A stretch of DNA of 64,000 bases from Breoghania sp. L-A4 (GTDB taxonomy: Bacteria > Pseudomonadota > Alphaproteobacteria > Rhizobiales > Stappiaceae): NCBI RefSeq assembly GCF_003432385.1, contig NZ_CP031841.1, positions 310,001-374,000 on the forward strand, written 5' to 3'. The translations under genes and the position numbers were made by a program. A model generated the notes under the pieces. It was given only the letters and a program-made list of their open reading frames with translations. It did no database searches and was not told the origin of the DNA. Shown here piece by piece: positions 30,591-39,793 of this stretch. Numbering within the stretch: the first letter of the stretch is position 1; each line of letters opens with the position of its first letter.

Positions 30591-31796
30591 ATGACCGACA
30601 TTGATAGCCATAGCCGTGAAAGCCACGGCCGCGACACACGGGACCGCGCCGGTCAAAGCCTGAAAACCAGGGCGCGCGCGATGTCCGAACCGGAAGAACC
30701 CGCCCAGAGTACCGGCGCCCCAGGCACCTCAGAATCTGGGGCCTCGCAATCCGACGAGGGCGTCGCTGCCGATCCGGCATGCGCCCGGCAGGGATGGTGG
30801 GCGCGGATGACCGGCGCGCTGCAGTTGCGCAAGAACGGCACGCTGCGCGAAAACCTCGAAAGCGTGCTGGCCTATGATGAGGGCATGGACGCCACCTTCT
30901 CGCCCGAGGAGCGCGTTCTGCTGAGCAATATCCTGCGGCTGCGCGAGGTGCGCATCGAGGATGTGATGATTCCGCGTGCCGACATCGATGCGGTCGATGC
31001 AAGCGTGCCGCTGGGCAAACTCTTGGAAATCTTCCACGAATCCGGTCACTCGCGCATGCCCGTCTACAACGAGACGCTCGACGACCCGCGGGGCATGGTG
31101 CACATCAAGGACCTGCTGGGGTTTTTCTCCGACGCGTTGATCGACACAGGCGTTCAGTCCGCGCAAGACGATGGCGGCGAGCCGGCAGGCGACCTGGCGG
31201 ACGATGGCGCCGCGGTTTTCGAGCCACGGCGGATCGACGTCACCAGGCCTTTGTCGGAACTCAAGCTGATCCGTCCCGTGCTGTTCGTGCCCCCTTCGAT
31301 GCCCGCGGCCGATTTGATGGCGAAGATGCAGGCATCGCGCGTGCAGATGGCGCTGGTGATCGACGAATATGGCGGCACCGACGGGCTGGTGTCGCTGGAA
31401 GACCTTGTGGAGACCGTCGTCGGCGATATCGAGGATGAACACGACGAGGACGAAGAGCCGATGATCACCATCCAGAGCGATGGTCGCTGGGTGGCGGATG
31501 CGCGCGTCACGGTCGAGGACGCGGAAGAAGAACTGGGCGCGGATTTCGACATCGGAGACATGGCCGAGGAAGTCGATACGCTGGGTGGACTTCTGTTCAC
31601 GCTGGTGGGCCGGGTTCCGGTGCGCGGCGAGCTGATTTCCGCGCGCAGCCTGCCGGGCTTCGAGTTCGAGATCCTCGACGCGGATCCGCGCCGCATCAAG
31701 CGGCTGCGGATTACCCGCAAGCGGCATGATCGGGTCAATCCAGAGGCCCGGAGGCGGCCGAAGCGCGCCGCGGCGGAACCTCAGGACGCCGCCTAG
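30591..31796 (+). CDS. corC: CorC/HlyC-type CBS-domain protein
   Basis: Hemolysin/CorC-family protein, linked to Mg/Co efflux; the bacterial role is not fully settled. The ATG at 30591 gives 401 residues (a TTG at 30552 overlapping ybeY would give 414). A low-complexity N-terminal 60-80 residues precedes two CBS domains (VRIEDVMIPRADIDAVDA and LFVPPSMPAADLMAKM, with VIDEYGGTDGLVSLEDLVETVVGDIEDEHDEDEE) and a C-terminal CorC_HlyC domain (GGLLFTLVGRVPVRGE). It lacks the membrane DUF21 domain, so it is of the short YbeX type. The order phoH-ybeY-corC-lnt is widely conserved. Confidence 0.92.
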   Translation: MTDIDSHSRESHGRDTRDRAGQSLKTRARAMSEPEEPAQSTGAPGTSESGASQSDEGVAADPACARQGWWARMTGALQLRKNGTLRENLESVLAYDEGMDATFSPEERVLLSNILRLREVRIEDVMIPRADIDAVDASVPLGKLLEIFHESGHSRMPVYNETLDDPRGMVHIKDLLGFFSDALIDTGVQSAQDDGGEPAGDLADDGAAVFEPRRIDVTRPLSELKLIRPVLFVPPSMPAADLMAKMQASRVQMALVIDEYGGTDGLVSLEDLVETVVGDIEDEHDEDEEPMITIQSDGRWVADARVTVEDAEEELGADFDIGDMAEEVDTLGGLLFTLVGRVPVRGELISARSLPGFEFEILDADPRRIKRLRITRKRHDRVNPEARRRPKRAAAEPQDAA

Positions 31797-31947
31797 CGCG
31801 TGCCCGGTTCGCGGCTGAACATGCTGCTGGCTCCGCCGAGGAGCCCGTATCCGGCAATCGGTCATAGGTAACCAAATCCGTTGATCCGATCTTCTCCGCC
31901 CCGCATTGTCAGGGCGATATTCACCATGTGATTCGGTTCCCGTCCAG

Positions 31948-33604
31948 ATGTTGCAGCGCTTCGCTGATACGCTTGTTCTGAGCTGGGGCGGCGGCGCGCC
32001 GCGTTTGCGCTGGGCTTTGGTGCGCTTGCGGCGCTGGCGCAGGCGCCGGTGAGCGCCTTTCCGGTGCTTTGGGTGGCCCTGCCGGCGCTGGTGTGGCTGC
32101 TCGACGGCGCGCTGTCGCAAAGCCGGCAGGCGCTGCCGGCCCGCATGCGCGCGGCTGCCCTCGTCGGCTGGCTGTTCGGCTTCGGCTACTTCCTCGCGGG
32201 ACTTTGGTGGATCGGCGGCGCCTTCCTTGTGGAGGCCGAGGATTTCGGCTGGATGATGCCGTTTGCCGTTCTCATCATGCCGGCCGGCCTGGCGCTGTTC
32301 TGGGGCTTGGCTGTGCGCTCGCGGCAACGTTCTGGTCGGACGACTGGCGCAGGATCGTGGCGTTGGCCATAGGTCTCGCGCTGGTGGAATGGTTGCGCGG
32401 GCATGTGCTGACAGGGTTTCCGTGGAACGCGCTGGGCGACGGTTTCGCCGCCAACACCCTGATGATGCAACCCGCGGCGCTGGTTGGTGTCTACGGGCTG
32501 TCGTTCCTGGCGGTTCTGATCTTCGCGTGTCCGGCGGTGATCACCGATCCGCTGCCGCAATCCGACCGCGGACGTTTTGCCTTCCCCGTTGCGGTGGCGC
32601 TGCTCTTCGCCGGGCTTCTGGGCTATGGGGCGGTGCGTCTTGCGGGTCCGGGCAGCGAGGATGTTGCCGGCGTGCGTCTGCGTCTGGTGCAGCCGGCGAT
32701 CGCCCAGGGCGACAAGTGGGTACCGGAGAACCGCCAGTGGATCTTCGAGAGCTATTTGTCATTGAGCGTCGGGGCCGATGGCGCGGCTTCCGGTGATGGA
32801 AACGAATCCGGGCCTGACGCCAACGGCTTGGACGGGATCACCCATCTGATCTGGCCGGAGTCGGTGTTTCCCTTCCTGCTGACCGAGGAACCGGAGGCGC
32901 TCGCCGCCATCGCCGCCCTGCTGCCGGAGGAGACGACCCTGATCACCGGCGCGCTGCGCGCTGAGGGCGCGGGGGGCGCGCGCGCATTCTTCAACAGCAT
33001 CTACGTGATCGCCGGCGACGGCACCATCCGCGACGCTTACGACAAGGTGCATCTGGTGCCGTTCGGTGAATATCTGCCATTGCGCGGGCTTCTGGAGTCG
33101 CTCGGTCTCGAGAATCTCACCAAGACGCCGGGCGGCTTTTCGCCAGGGTACCGGCGGCGCCCGATGACCGCCTCTCCGGCGCCGGCGTTTTCCCCGCTGA
33201 TCTGCTACGAGATCGCTTTTCCCGGCAATGTGGTGGGCCGCGACGGGGCTCGTCCCGGCTGGATGCTCAATGTCACCAACGACGCGTGGTTCGGCGAAAG
33301 TATCGGTCCGTATCAGCATCTACACCGGGCGCGGTTGCGCGCGGTGGAAGAAGGCCTTCCTGTGGTGCGCGCCGCCAACACGGGCATTTCGGCGGTAATC
33401 GATGCCCGCGGGCGCATCCGCGGCAGCCTCGCGTTGGGAAACACCGGGATCCTCGACGCGCCGCTTCCAGAGGCGGATCCACCGACCGTCTATGCGCGGC
33501 TGGGCGATATGCCGCTGGGCGCGATGCTGCTGCTGGCATTGGGCGTGCTGCTTGGCGGCCGCATTTTCACGGCCCGCCACGACAGCGCCGGGCGCATGGA
33601 GTGA
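31948..33604 (+). CDS. lnt: Apolipoprotein N-acyltransferase Lnt (two frameshifts)
   Basis: Inner-membrane enzyme that adds the third acyl chain to lipoproteins. Repaired length is 552 residues. It starts MLQRFADTLVLSWG; N-terminal helices follow, then the nitrilase domain with the catalytic triad Glu (WPESVFPF), Lys (YDKVHLVPFGEYLP) and Cys (LICYEIAF). Two breaks are repaired by one G each: GGGG at 31985-31988 gives SWGRRRAAFALGFGALAALA, and GGGG at 32302-32305 gives FWGLGCALAATFWSDDWRR. The rhizobial orthologue was described as actA, needed for acid tolerance. It is followed by the praR/phrR-type regulator and metK, the usual rhizobial order. Confidence 0.93.
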
Positions 33605-33783
33605 GCGGATCCGAGGGCTGATCTCTTGCCCACGGCACCCGCGCAACGTGCGTTTTTCCCGCTCCAATTGACGGAGTGGTGCGCGTACGGGCATTATCCG
33701 GCACTCTCCGTTCAATTGCGGATACCCGCGCCGCACGGCGCGCGGCGTGTTCACAGGGCGAAACAGGAAAGCGCGGGCGGACA

Positions 33784-34191
33784 ATGCCGACAAAGAAGAC
33801 ACCCAACCCCATTGATGTCCATGTGGGCAGCCGTGTCCGCTTGCGCCGGATGATGCTCGGTATGTCGCAGGAAAAGCTCGGGGAGCACCTGGGCATCACG
33901 TTCCAGCAGATCCAGAAGTATGAAAAGGGCACCAACCGCATCGGCGCCAGCCGTCTGCATCACATTTCCACGGTGCTGAATGTTCCGGTCTCCTTCCTGT
34001 TCGAGGATGCACCCGGAAACCAGGCGGATTCGCCGGGTTTCGGCGAGGCTCAGCCGGCGAGCTATGTGGTGAATTTTCTCTCCAGCGCGGAAGGCCTGTC
34101 GCTGAACAAGGCCTTTGTGCGCATCGAGGAGCCCAAGGTGCGCAAGCGCATCGTGGATCTGGTGCGCGCTCTCGCGGGTGAGGATACCTAG
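33784..34191 (+). CDS. praR: XRE-family regulator of the PraR/PhrR type
   Basis: A 135-residue DNA-binding protein. The XRE helix-turn-helix is [49 protein letters not shown] at about residues 15-62. The C-terminal half ends in [16 protein letters not shown]. Sequence and position between lnt and metK match PraR of Azorhizobium/Rhizobium (biofilm, quorum sensing and symbiosis genes) and PhrR of Sinorhizobium (induced at low pH). Start at 33784. The target genes here are unknown. Confidence 0.87.
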   Translation: MPTKKTPNPIDVHVGSRVRLRRMMLGMSQEKLGEHLGITFQQIQKYEKGTNRIGASRLHHISTVLNVPVSFLFEDAPGNQADSPGFGEAQPASYVVNFLSSAEGLSLNKAFVRIEEPKVRKRIVDLVRALAGEDT

Positions 34192-34232
34192 TCGGGCGCG
34201 GGGCGGCGGGCATGTGCCGCACGTTGGCGGCG

Positions 34233-34255
34233 ACGGCTTTCAAAGCCGGCTTTTT
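34233..34255 (+). terminator. Possible terminator after praR
   Basis: A short hairpin (CGGCTTTCAAAGCCG) followed by GCTTTTT, 42 bases past praR and ahead of metK. The stem is only 5-6 bp. Confidence 0.45.
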
Positions 34256-34436
34256 CCGCGGTTCGCCCGCGCGCCGCGGCGTCGGCGCGCGCCGCTGGCG
34301 AAGACATTGTTCGCACCCTAAAGGCTTGACCTTCACGGGAAACCCTGCAACCTGCAATTTCTGCGCGGCGGCGGATTGCGACATCTCCCGCCGTTTCTTT
34401 TCGCAAAATCGACTGTTTCCCAGAAGGACCGTGACC

Positions 34437-35609
34437 GTGGCCCGCCAAGACTATCTCTTCACAAGTGAATCCGTGTCCGAGGGACATCCGGACAAAGTGT
34501 GTGACCGGATCTCCGACACCGTCGTCGATGCGTTTCTGTCACGACTCCCCGAAGCGCGTGTGGCTTGCGAAACGCTGGCGACGACGAACCGCGTCGTAAT
34601 CGCGGGGGAAACCCGCGGCCCGGCCGAGATCAGCCACGACCTTCTCGCGCACAAGGCACGCATGGCCATCAAGGACATCGGCTACGAGCAGGACGGTTTC
34701 CATTGGGAAACGGCGAAGATCGACGTGTATCTGCACGCGCAATCCGCCGACATCGCCCAGGGCGTTGACGCGGCCAACAACAAGGACGAGGGCGCGGGCG
34801 ACCAGGGCATCATGTTCGGTTACGCCTGCCGCGAAACGCCGGAACTGATGCCGGCGCCGATCCTGTTTTCGCACAAGATCTTGCGCGTGCTCGCCGAAGC
34901 CCGCAAGTCGGGCAAGGAGCCGGCGCTCGGCCCGGATGCCAAGAGCCAGGTCACGGTGCGCTACGCCGACGGCAAGCCCATGGGCATCACCTCGATCGTC
35001 CTGTCGACCCAGCATCTCGATGAGACGCTGACCTCCGACGACATCAAGGCGATGGTCACGCCCTACATTACCGACTGCCTGCCGGACGGCTGGATTTCCA
35101 GCGAGACCGCATGGCACGTCAACCCGACCGGCAAGTTCGTCATCGGCGGACCGGACGGCGACTGCGGGTTGACCGGCCGCAAGATCATTGTCGACACCTA
35201 CGGCGGCGCGGCTCCGCATGGCGGCGGCGCCTTCTCCGGCAAGGATCCCACCAAGGTTGACCGGTCGGCCGCCTACGCCTCGCGCTATCTGGCCAAGAAC
35301 GTGGTCGCCGCCGATCTGGCGGACCGCTGCACCATTCAGCTTTCCTATGCCATCGGCGTCGCCGAGCCCCTGTCGGTCTATGTGGACCTGCACGGCACCG
35401 GGCGAGTCGACGAGGCGAAGCTGGAATCCGGTCTGCGCGAGGTCATGAACCTGACGCCGCGCGGGATCCGCGAGCATTTGCAGCTCAACAAGCCGATTTA
35501 CGCCCGCACCGCGGCCTATGGTCACTTTGGGCGCGAGCCGGAGGCCGACGGCGGCTTCTCGTGGGAAAAGACCGATCTGGTCGACGCGCTCCGCGGCATC
35601 ATTTCCTGA
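34437..35609 (+). CDS. metK: S-adenosylmethionine synthetase
   Basis: Makes SAM from methionine and ATP. The 390-residue protein has [19 protein letters not shown] at the N-terminus, [12 protein letters not shown], and [23 protein letters not shown], the two PROSITE-type signatures of the family. The GTG at 34437 is 8 bases past AAGGA; the GTG at 34431 is too close to it. The SAM made here is the methyl donor for other genes in the window (ubiE, pmtA, trmB, miaB, fkbM-type). I looked for a SAM-II-like riboswitch in the 245-base upstream gap and saw none. Confidence 0.97.
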   Translation: MARQDYLFTSESVSEGHPDKVCDRISDTVVDAFLSRLPEARVACETLATTNRVVIAGETRGPAEISHDLLAHKARMAIKDIGYEQDGFHWETAKIDVYLHAQSADIAQGVDAANNKDEGAGDQGIMFGYACRETPELMPAPILFSHKILRVLAEARKSGKEPALGPDAKSQVTVRYADGKPMGITSIVLSTQHLDETLTSDDIKAMVTPYITDCLPDGWISSETAWHVNPTGKFVIGGPDGDCGLTGRKIIVDTYGGAAPHGGGAFSGKDPTKVDRSAAYASRYLAKNVVAADLADRCTIQLSYAIGVAEPLSVYVDLHGTGRVDEAKLESGLREVMNLTPRGIREHLQLNKPIYARTAAYGHFGREPEADGGFSWEKTDLVDALRGIIS

Positions 35610-35662
35610 CGCGCAGTCGCTTTGTGTAGCGGCGCGCCGACGGGCCGCCGCATTGATCCGAC

Positions 35663-35687
35663 AGCCGGCCCCATGGGGCCGGCTTTT
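35663..35687 (+). terminator. metK terminator
   Basis: 10-bp perfect stem (AGCCGGCCCC / GGGGCCGGCT) with a 2-base loop and a TTT tail, 54 bases past metK. trmB may be transcribed separately or by read-through. Confidence 0.8.
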
Positions 35688-35718
35688 GGCTGATCGCCGT
35701 TGGTATTATTGTACGAGC

Positions 35719-36405
35719 ATGAGCGAACATAAAAAGACCGCGCTGTTCGGGCGGCGCAAGGGCAAGCCGTTGCGGGCCCGCCAGACCGCTCTGATGCGGG
35801 AGTTGCTGCCTCAGTTGGAGATCGATGTCTCCAGCCCGATCGAAGGCGACCTGCGCGGGCTGTTTTCAGCTGACGTCGACGCGGTCTGGCTGGAAATCGG
35901 CTTCGGCGGCGGCGAGCACCTGATCCATCGGGCGGGCGAAAACCCCCAGGTCGGCTGTATCGGCTGCGAGCCCTTCGTCAACGGAATGGCGAAGGCCGTA
36001 TCGCGGGTGGCAGAGCAGGCGCTGGACAACGTGCGGCTGCTCAACGACGACGCAGGGCTCCTGCTTGACCAGTTGCCCGAAGCCTCGGTCGATCTGGCCT
36101 ATCTGCTCTACCCCGATCCGTGGCCCAAGAAGCGCCACTGGAAGCGGCGCTTTGTCGGGCCGCGCAACCTCGACAGACTGGCGCGCGCGCTGCGCCCGGG
36201 CGCGGAGTTCCGGTTCGCCAGCGACATCGAGAGCTATGTGAACTGGACGCTGCAGCACCTGCATGCCCATCCGGCGTTCGAGTGGCGCGACGCGGCGGCT
36301 GCCGACTGGCAAACGCCGTGGGAGGGCTGGCCGGGCACCCGCTACGAGGCCAAGGCGATCCGCGAGGGCCGCACCCCGGCCTATCTGACCTTCCGGCGTA
36401 TCTGA
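35719..36405 (+). CDS. trmB: tRNA (guanine-N7-)-methyltransferase
   Basis: Methylates G46 of tRNA. The 228-residue protein has the SAM motif [25 protein letters not shown], and the signature [29 protein letters not shown]. The ATG at 35719 was chosen because [22 protein letters not shown] matches the family start. It lies 110 bases after metK with a terminator between them. Confidence 0.95.
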   Translation: MSEHKKTALFGRRKGKPLRARQTALMRELLPQLEIDVSSPIEGDLRGLFSADVDAVWLEIGFGGGEHLIHRAGENPQVGCIGCEPFVNGMAKAVSRVAEQALDNVRLLNDDAGLLLDQLPEASVDLAYLLYPDPWPKKRHWKRRFVGPRNLDRLARALRPGAEFRFASDIESYVNWTLQHLHAHPAFEWRDAAAADWQTPWEGWPGTRYEAKAIREGRTPAYLTFRRI

Positions 36406-36450
36406 GAGCGCCGTAAACCGGTCAATTGTCGGACCCGCGCAACTGCGGGC

Positions 36451-36478
36451 TTGAACTGGCGCGCCTTTCGACTATATT
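36451..36478 (+). promoter_or_regulatory. Sigma70-type promoter of the rimP-nusA-infB operon
   Basis: TTGAAC at 36451-36456, a 16-base spacer and TATATT at 36473-36478. The predicted start is near 36485, about 40 bases before the leader hairpin. Confidence 0.65.
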
Positions 36479-36523
36479 CACGCCAAGTTCAAATTCTCAT
36501 CGGCCTATCTAAGGGCAGTTTGA

Positions 36524-36553
36524 GGGTGGGTCCCGGCGGGACCCGCCTTTTTT
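36524..36553 (+). terminator. Leader terminator/attenuator upstream of rimP
   Basis: GGTGGGTCCC-GGC-GGGACCCGCC followed by T6 makes a strong intrinsic terminator only about 40-70 bases after the predicted operon start and 165 bases before rimP. It should end most transcripts unless read-through is allowed. It could instead define the end of a short RNA of about 68 nt. Confidence 0.75.
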
Positions 36554-36717
36554 GTTACCCGAAGACAGGCGGCCCGTGAACGGGCCGGATAAAAGACGAC
36601 CGCGCTGCGTCATCGTCGCGGAACGGAACGGGCCGGGCCTCGGATGAGGCGGGTTTCCTCCGGCGCCATGGACGCGCGGTCAATCCCGGGTATCACCCGT
36701 AGCATCAAGGATGCCAC

Positions 36718-37284
36718 ATGTCGGTTCGTGAACCGCGCTTGATCACGGAACAGGGACTCGACGCCCGGATCGCGGCAATTGCCGAGCCGGTCATCGACGA
36801 TCTTGGCTATCAGCTGGTGCGCGTGCGCGTCACAGGCCAGAACGGCTGCACGGTGCAGATCATGGCCGAGCGGCCCGACGGCACCATGACGGTCGAGGGC
36901 TGCGAGGAAATCAGCCGCGCGCTTTCGCCGGTGCTCGATGTGGACGATCCGGTCGGCGACGCCTACCATCTGGAACTGTCTTCTCCCGGCATCGACCGGC
37001 CGCTCGTCCGGGCTTCGGATTTCGAGCGCTGGTCCGGTCACGAGGCCAAGGTCGAGATGTCGGTGATGCACGACGGGCGCAAGCGCTTTCGCGGCGTGCT
37101 GCTGGGCATGCGCGACGGCACGGCGGGGATCCGGATCCCGGATGCCAAGGCCGATGCCCCGGACACTTTCTGGCTGCAGATCGGCGATATCGCCGAGGCG
37201 CGGCTTGTTTTGACGGATGACTTGATCGACGCGGCATTGCGCTCCGGCAAGGTGCCTGGCGCCGAGGGTCACGCGGACAACTAG
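36718..37284 (+). CDS. rimP: Ribosome maturation factor RimP
   Basis: Helps assemble the 30S subunit. The 188-residue protein has the family segments [55 protein letters not shown] and a C-terminal SH3-like domain with [15 protein letters not shown]. First gene of the rimP-nusA-ylxR-infB-rbfA-truB operon. A possible attenuator lies in its leader. The gap to nusA is 137 bases and contains a CGCGCG-AGC-CGCGCG hairpin. Confidence 0.95.
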   Translation: MSVREPRLITEQGLDARIAAIAEPVIDDLGYQLVRVRVTGQNGCTVQIMAERPDGTMTVEGCEEISRALSPVLDVDDPVGDAYHLELSSPGIDRPLVRASDFERWSGHEAKVEMSVMHDGRKRFRGVLLGMRDGTAGIRIPDAKADAPDTFWLQIGDIAEARLVLTDDLIDAALRSGKVPGAEGHADN

Positions 37285-37421
37285 AACGGGTCCGGGAGAC
37301 ACGGTTCCGGATATCGCTCCGGATCTGCCCGGCAATCCATGCGTTGGGGTCTGGTCTGTCGACCATGCCTTGAGAGGAAGGACCGACCGCGCGCGCAGCG
37401 CGCGTTGGAGGAGTGACGACG

Positions 37422-39107
37422 ATGGCTATCAGTGCGAACCGTCTGGAACTTTTGCAAATCGCGGATGCCGTGGCCCGTGAAAAGGTGATTGATCGAGAGA
37501 TCGTCATCGAGGCCATGGAAGACGCGATCCAGAAAGCCGCCCGCTCGCGGTACGGATCGGAGACGAACGTCAAGGCCGAGATTAATCCCAAGTCCGGCGA
37601 GATCCGCCTGTCGCGCCTGCTGCAGGTTGTGGAAGAGGTCGAGAACACGTCAACGGAGATCGGCCTCGATCAGGCGCTGGAGCGCAATCCGGAAGCGCAG
37701 CTCGGCGATTATATCTCCGAGCCGCTGCCGCCGCTCGATTTCGGCCGCATCGCGGCCCAGTCCGCCAAGCAGGTGATCGTCCAGAAGGTGCGTGAAGCCG
37801 AGCGTGACCGCCAGTACGACGAATACAAGGACCGCATCGGAGAGATCTGCTCCGGTGTCATCAAGCGCGTCGAATATGGCAATGTGATCGTCGACATGGG
37901 CCGCGCCGAGGCGATCGTGCGCCGCGACGAACTGATCCCGCGCGAGACCTTCCGCACCGGCGACCGCATCCGCGCCTATATCTACGACGTGCGCCGCGAG
38001 CAGCGCGGTCCGCAGATCTTCCTGTCGCGCACGCACCCGCAGTTCATGGCCAAGCTGTTTGCCCAGGAAGTGCCGGAGATCTACGACGGCATCATCGAGA
38101 TCCGCTCGGTTGCCCGCGATCCCGGATCGCGCGCCAAGATCGCCGTCATCTCCAACGACGCCTCGATCGATCCGGTCGGCGCGTGTGTGGGTATGCGCGG
38201 CAGCCGTGTGCAGGCCGTCGTCGGCGAACTGCAGGGCGAGAAGATCGACATCATTCCCTGGTCCGCCGATCCGGCGACCTTCATCGTCAACGCGCTGCAG
38301 CCGGCGGAAGTCGCCAAGGTGGTTCTGGACGAGGATGCCCAGCGCATCGAGGTGGTGGTTCCCGACGAGCAGCTGTCGCTGGCGATCGGCCGTCGCGGCC
38401 AGAACGTGCGTCTTGCGTCCCAGCTCACCGGCTGGGATATCGACATCATGACGGAAGCCGACGAGAGCGAACGCCGCCAGAAGGAATTCGCCGAACGCTC
38501 GCAACTCTTCATGGAAGCGCTGAACGTCGACGAGATGGTTGGTCAGCTTCTGGCGTCCGAGGGATTTGCGTCCGTCGAGGAAGTCGCCTATGTGGACCCT
38601 GAGGAAGTCGCCTCCATCGAGGGCTTCGATCTGGAGACTGCTGAGGAGATCCAGGCGCGTGGCCGCGAACACCTCGAGGAGCAGGAAGCCCGGTACGACG
38701 CTGAGCGCAAGGAACTCGGCGTGCTGGACGAGCTGCGCACCATCGACGGAATCACGACGGCCATGATGGTCGCGCTGGGCAAGAACGAGATCCGCAGCAT
38801 CGAGGATCTCGCCGGCTGTGCCACTGACGACCTGATCGGCTGGTCCGAGCGCAAGGACGGGGAAGTAACCCGTCACGTTGGCGCTCTGAGCGAATTTGAC
38901 ATTTCGCGTCAGGAAGCCGAGACAATGATCATGGCGGCGCGTGTCGCCGCCGGCTGGATCACCGCCGAGGACCTGGTCGTCGAGGAAGTCGAGGACGACG
39001 AGGCTTACGAAGCGGACGACGCGGACGGCTATGAGGACGATGAAGAGACGTCCGCTGTGGCCATCGAGCCCGTGATCCTGCGCTCCGTTGACGAGGAAAG
39101 CGCCTGA
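37422..39107 (+). CDS. nusA: Transcription termination/antitermination factor NusA
   Basis: RNA polymerase-binding factor controlling pausing, termination and antitermination. 561 residues. The N-terminal domain ([38 protein letters not shown]) is followed by an S1 domain, two KH domains ([65 protein letters not shown]) and two C-terminal acidic repeats, then a very acidic tail. The ATG at 37422 has GGAGGAG 8 bases upstream, better than the GTG at 37413. NusA could act on the attenuator upstream of its own operon. Confidence 0.97.
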   Translation: MAISANRLELLQIADAVAREKVIDREIVIEAMEDAIQKAARSRYGSETNVKAEINPKSGEIRLSRLLQVVEEVENTSTEIGLDQALERNPEAQLGDYISEPLPPLDFGRIAAQSAKQVIVQKVREAERDRQYDEYKDRIGEICSGVIKRVEYGNVIVDMGRAEAIVRRDELIPRETFRTGDRIRAYIYDVRREQRGPQIFLSRTHPQFMAKLFAQEVPEIYDGIIEIRSVARDPGSRAKIAVISNDASIDPVGACVGMRGSRVQAVVGELQGEKIDIIPWSADPATFIVNALQPAEVAKVVLDEDAQRIEVVVPDEQLSLAIGRRGQNVRLASQLTGWDIDIMTEADESERRQKEFAERSQLFMEALNVDEMVGQLLASEGFASVEEVAYVDPEEVASIEGFDLETAEEIQARGREHLEEQEARYDAERKELGVLDELRTIDGITTAMMVALGKNEIRSIEDLAGCATDDLIGWSERKDGEVTRHVGALSEFDISRQEAETMIMAARVAAGWITAEDLVVEEVEDDEAYEADDADGYEDDEETSAVAIEPVILRSVDEESA

Positions 39108-39133
39108 GCGGTTCGGCTCCGGCGGTGCGTGTC

Positions 39134-39793
39134 ATGACGAAGCGCGGCGAGTCCGGCGAGCGGCAATGCGCGGTAACGCGCGAGACGCGGCCGGTGGATG
39201 AGCTGATCCGCTTCGTCCTGGCGCCCGACGGTTCCGTCGTGCCGGACCTCAAGCGGGTCCTGCCGGGGCGCGGTGTATGGGTCACCGCGACGCGAACGGC
39301 GGTCGAGACGGCTGAACGCAAGAAGGTTTTCGGCCGCGCGTTCAAGGCCGACGCCCATGTGGCGCCGGGCCTGGCCGACAGGATCGAAGGCCTGCTCGAG
39401 AAGGCCGCGCTTGGCAATCTCGGTCTGATCCGCAAGGCGGGTCAGATGGTGGTGGGTTTCGCCAAGGTCGAGGCCGCGCTGAAGCGCGGTGAGGCCGGAG
39501 TGCTGATCCATGCGTCGGATGCGTCCGACGACGGAATACGCAAGCTTGCCGCCCTCTCGGCGGCGCGGTTTGGAAGAGCGAGCGGGCCACCGGTCATCCG
39601 CTCGTTAAGTTCGTCCCAATTGAGTTTGGCATTGGGCAGGGCAAATGTGATACATGCTGCATTGCTCGCAGGCCGGACGAGCGAGAGTTTCATGGCACGC
39701 GAACGCGTGCTGGCAGGATTTCGGGCAGATTCCGCAGCGGCGACCCGCAACGGCGCGGACAAAGCTGCGGCGCAGGACTTGAAGGCAGAATGA
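39134..39793 (+). CDS. YlxR-L7Ae fusion RNA-binding protein
   Basis: A 219-residue protein joining an N-terminal YlxR (DUF448) domain ([42 protein letters not shown]) with a C-terminal L7Ae/YlxQ-like domain ([44 protein letters not shown]). In Firmicutes these are separate genes ylxR and ylxQ between nusA and infB; the fusion is usual in alphaproteobacteria. It probably binds RNA. The stop overlaps the infB start (ATGA). The start is either the ATG at 39134 or a GTG at 39125. Confidence 0.88.
   Translation: MTKRGESGERQCAVTRETRPVDELIRFVLAPDGSVVPDLKRVLPGRGVWVTATRTAVETAERKKVFGRAFKADAHVAPGLADRIEGLLEKAALGNLGLIRKAGQMVVGFAKVEAALKRGEAGVLIHASDASDDGIRKLAALSAARFGRASGPPVIRSLSSSQLSLALGRANVIHAALLAGRTSESFMARERVLAGFRADSAAATRNGADKAAAQDLKAE

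Larger units (their letters stand above)
36406..36717. other. trmB-rimP intergenic region and rimP leader
   Basis: A 312-base gap carrying a promoter (36451-36478), a terminator-like hairpin (36524-36553) and a leader of about 165 further bases before rimP. No CDS. The arrangement looks like a transcription attenuator ahead of the rimP-nusA-infB operon. Confidence 0.65.

Noticed and set aside
34192-34436. SAM-binding riboswitch upstream of metK
   Set aside because: I compared the region with the SAM-II core by eye and saw no matching pseudoknot sequence; only a short terminator-like hairpin after praR.
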